64,000 nt of DNA from a virus: the IMG/VR virus record IMGVR_UViG_3300027747_002198, positions 97,800-161,799 of that record. One strand, 5' to 3'. How positions within the stretch are numbered: the stretch's first letter is position 1; each line of letters starts with the position of its first letter. Below the pieces are notes generated by a model. That model saw only the letters and a list, made by a program, of their open reading frames with translations. It made no database searches and was not told the origin of the DNA. This document shows positions 62,898-64,000 of the stretch, piece by piece. The position numbers were made by a program, and so were the translations under genes.

Positions 62898-63428
62898 ATG
62901 CGCTTAGCAAATCAAATCCGTAGTACAATTATAGTTTTATTATCACTAACATTAATTACTGTAATGAGTGTTAATCCAATTTCAACAGCACTTGCTCAAG
63001 AAATTATTTCTCAACAAGTCAGTAATAATTTTAATCGTGAAGTTCAATGCCTTGCTGAAAATATTTACTATGAATCGGGTAATGAATCTTATGAAGGCAA
63101 ATTAGCCGTAGCACAAGTAACGATCAACCGTGTTAACTCAGGTAAATTTTCTTCATCTATTTGTGGTGTTGTTAATCAGAAAGATACTATAAATGGTTCA
63201 ATCGTATGCCAATTTTCATGGGTATGTTCTTCATTAAAAGGTATGATTCGGAATAAATACCAATGGGAAGAATCTCAACTAGTTGCAAAAAGAGCATTGA
63301 CAAGTAATGTTGCTCACGATTTAGTATATCAACAAAATGCGTTATATTACCACGCAAACTATGTTAATCCTGGTTGGAAATTAACCAGAGTGGGCCAAAT
63401 AGGTAACCATATCTTTTATAGAAAATAA
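62898..63428 (+). CDS. Secreted SleB-like cell-wall hydrolase
   Basis: A 176-residue protein. AAGGAG 5 bases before ATG 62898. Signal peptide MRLANQIRSTIIVLLSLTLI with cleavage after ALA. The mature part has REVQCLAENIYYESGNES, YEGKLAVAQVTINRVNSGKF, NGSIVCQFSWVC and NALYYHANYVNPGW: the Hydrolase_2/SleB pattern with the catalytic Glu in the AENIYYESG stretch. It is a second peptidoglycan enzyme, exported through Sec, unlike the GH19 endolysin. Confidence 0.85.
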   Translation: MRLANQIRSTIIVLLSLTLITVMSVNPISTALAQEIISQQVSNNFNREVQCLAENIYYESGNESYEGKLAVAQVTINRVNSGKFSSSICGVVNQKDTINGSIVCQFSWVCSSLKGMIRNKYQWEESQLVAKRALTSNVAHDLVYQQNALYYHANYVNPGWKLTRVGQIGNHIFYRK

Positions 63429-63432
63429 TAAA

Positions 63433-63633
63433 ATGGGTTTTTTCAGAATAAGCAAATATACCAAAGATGGTGACATTATGCTGAATTATTTTAAAGAATT
63501 AAAAGGTGGTGGTATGAGAACGGGCTTGCCTCCTATCACATCACAGACTATAATGATGAATGAAGATGAAATTAACGATTTGATAAAGGTACTACAAGAT
63601 TATGCCAACGAAGGACGAAATACGCAATTTTAG
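63433..63633 (+). CDS. Small hypothetical protein
   Basis: A 66-residue protein (MGFFRISKYTKDGDIMLNYF, MMNEDEINDLIKVLQDYANE). An internal ATG at 63478 with more typical context could be the start. Overlaps the gp33-like gene by 32 bases. Confidence 0.5.
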   Translation: MGFFRISKYTKDGDIMLNYFKELKGGGMRTGLPPITSQTIMMNEDEINDLIKVLQDYANEGRNTQF

Positions 63634-63823
63634 TTTGATGATAGATGAACTAGCGGTAAATTTAAAATGTACTCGCATGGATGCTATTCTACATCATTGC
63701 AAAGAAACTGGTTTGGAAGTAGAAGTTGCCAGTACATTAATTTCTACCGCACTTAAAGCTCGTATTAAAGAAGAAGCACAAGAACTTAACCTAATTAAGA
63801 AAACTTCTCGCTTGCCAATATGA
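63602..63823 (+). CDS. 33: Late-transcription co-activator, gp33-like
   Basis: A 73-residue protein. PTKDEIRNFSLMIDELAVNL, RMDAILHHCKETGLEVEVAS, TLISTALKARIKEEAQELNL and KKTSRLPI follow the pattern of gp33 in T4-like cyanophages. gp33 links RNA polymerase with gp55 and the sliding clamp at late promoters, which is consistent with the TATAAATA sites found here. The direct neighbour downstream is a gp59 homologue, as in T4. ATG overlaps the previous gene. Confidence 0.75.
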   Translation: MPTKDEIRNFSLMIDELAVNLKCTRMDAILHHCKETGLEVEVASTLISTALKARIKEEAQELNLIKKTSRLPI

Positions 63824-64000
63824 CCGATAATACCGGATTTGAAGCGTATGCATTGTGGAATGCCTTGAAGCTTCACTTTACTTCTGATTCATACGATTAT
63901 TTTAAATACAATGGTAAAACGAATGTGTCAAAACAAACTTTTACCACAAATAAATCTAAATATCATTTTTATAGGCTTTCTCGTAAATATCTACCAGAAG
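63820..64000 (+). CDS. 59: Helicase loader, gp59-like (5' part, cut by window end)
   Basis: The frame opens at ATG 63820, overlapping the gp33-like stop by 4 bases, and stays open to base 64000 (60 residues). FEAYALWNALKLHFTSDSYD, YFKYNGKTNVSKQTFTTNKS, KYHFYRLSRKYLPE matches the N-terminal helical part of gp59, which loads the gp41 helicase onto single-stranded DNA coated by gp32. The remainder lies beyond the window. Confidence 0.85.
   Translation, partial: MTDNTGFEAYALWNALKLHFTSDSYDYFKYNGKTNVSKQTFTTNKSKYHFYRLSRKYLPE

Overview
This window is one continuous stretch of a large, AT-rich, tailed-phage genome of the T4 superfamily. Almost every base is coding, nearly all genes lie on the plus strand, and neighbouring genes commonly overlap at ATGA or TAATG junctions. 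Markers of the T4-like lineage are a gp61-type zinc-finger primase, a T4 RNase H (rnh), class I ribonucleotide reductase nrdA/nrdB, a gp33-like late-transcription co-activator followed directly by a gp59 helicase-loader homologue, T4-type late promoters (TATAAATA and close variants) and a Seg-like GIY-YIG endonuclease. An Rz/Rz1-type spanin pair shows that the host is Gram-negative. There are no photosynthesis genes and no tRNA genes that I can see. An aquatic bacterium is a plausible host, but that is inference from similarity to pelagic and cyanophage T4-like phages.

Layout. 1-10.1 kb: two small genes, then twelve tightly overlapping genes for glycan building (several glycosyltransferases, a methyltransferase-like protein, a UDP-glucuronate-decarboxylase-like enzyme, and a C-3 dehydrase-like PLP-fold enzyme followed by a short-chain dehydrogenase/epimerase). 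10.1-20.4 kb: a late region with a set of proteins that begin with a short MKSFxxxLxE-type leader resembling the T4 capsid-targeting sequence. They include a KxDG (ligase-like) protein, a likely PD-(D/E)XK protein, a nucleotidylyltransferase-kinase fusion and Lys-rich modular proteins, and the region also carries a structural protein and another glycosyltransferase. 20.6-22.5 kb: lysis cassette (GH19 endolysin, i-spanin with the o-spanin gene nested inside it, holin-like and coiled-coil membrane proteins). 22.5-31.7 kb: replication and nucleotide metabolism (primase, nrdA, a sulfotransferase lodged between nrdA and nrdB, rnh), interrupted by a minus-strand homing-endonuclease gene with its own late promoter.

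31.7-54.8 kb: an accessory/early region of many small genes, with a two-part MoxR/CobS-like AAA ATPase and a VWA-metallopeptidase (CobT-like) protein, a stand-alone sigma-region-4-like protein, a gp88-family protein, an HNH-AP2 endonuclease and a GalE-like epimerase. This region is driven by a family of sigma70-like promoters, many of which carry an upstream inverted repeat GTTGT-N6-ACAAC. The repeat-to-(-10) distances cluster at roughly whole helical turns, and I regard this as the most interesting unexplained signal in the window. 54.8-64 kb: an ATP-grasp enzyme, a Gly-rich tail-fibre-tip adhesin with associated proteins, a TauD-like oxygenase, an APS-kinase-like/nucleotidylyltransferase fusion, a RecB-like nuclease, a secreted SleB-type hydrolase, gp33 and the start of gp59.

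Two small minus-strand genes (28.2-28.7 kb and 36.4-36.5 kb) each have a perfect minus-strand TATAAATA upstream. All functional calls come from reading motifs by eye; no database search was possible.
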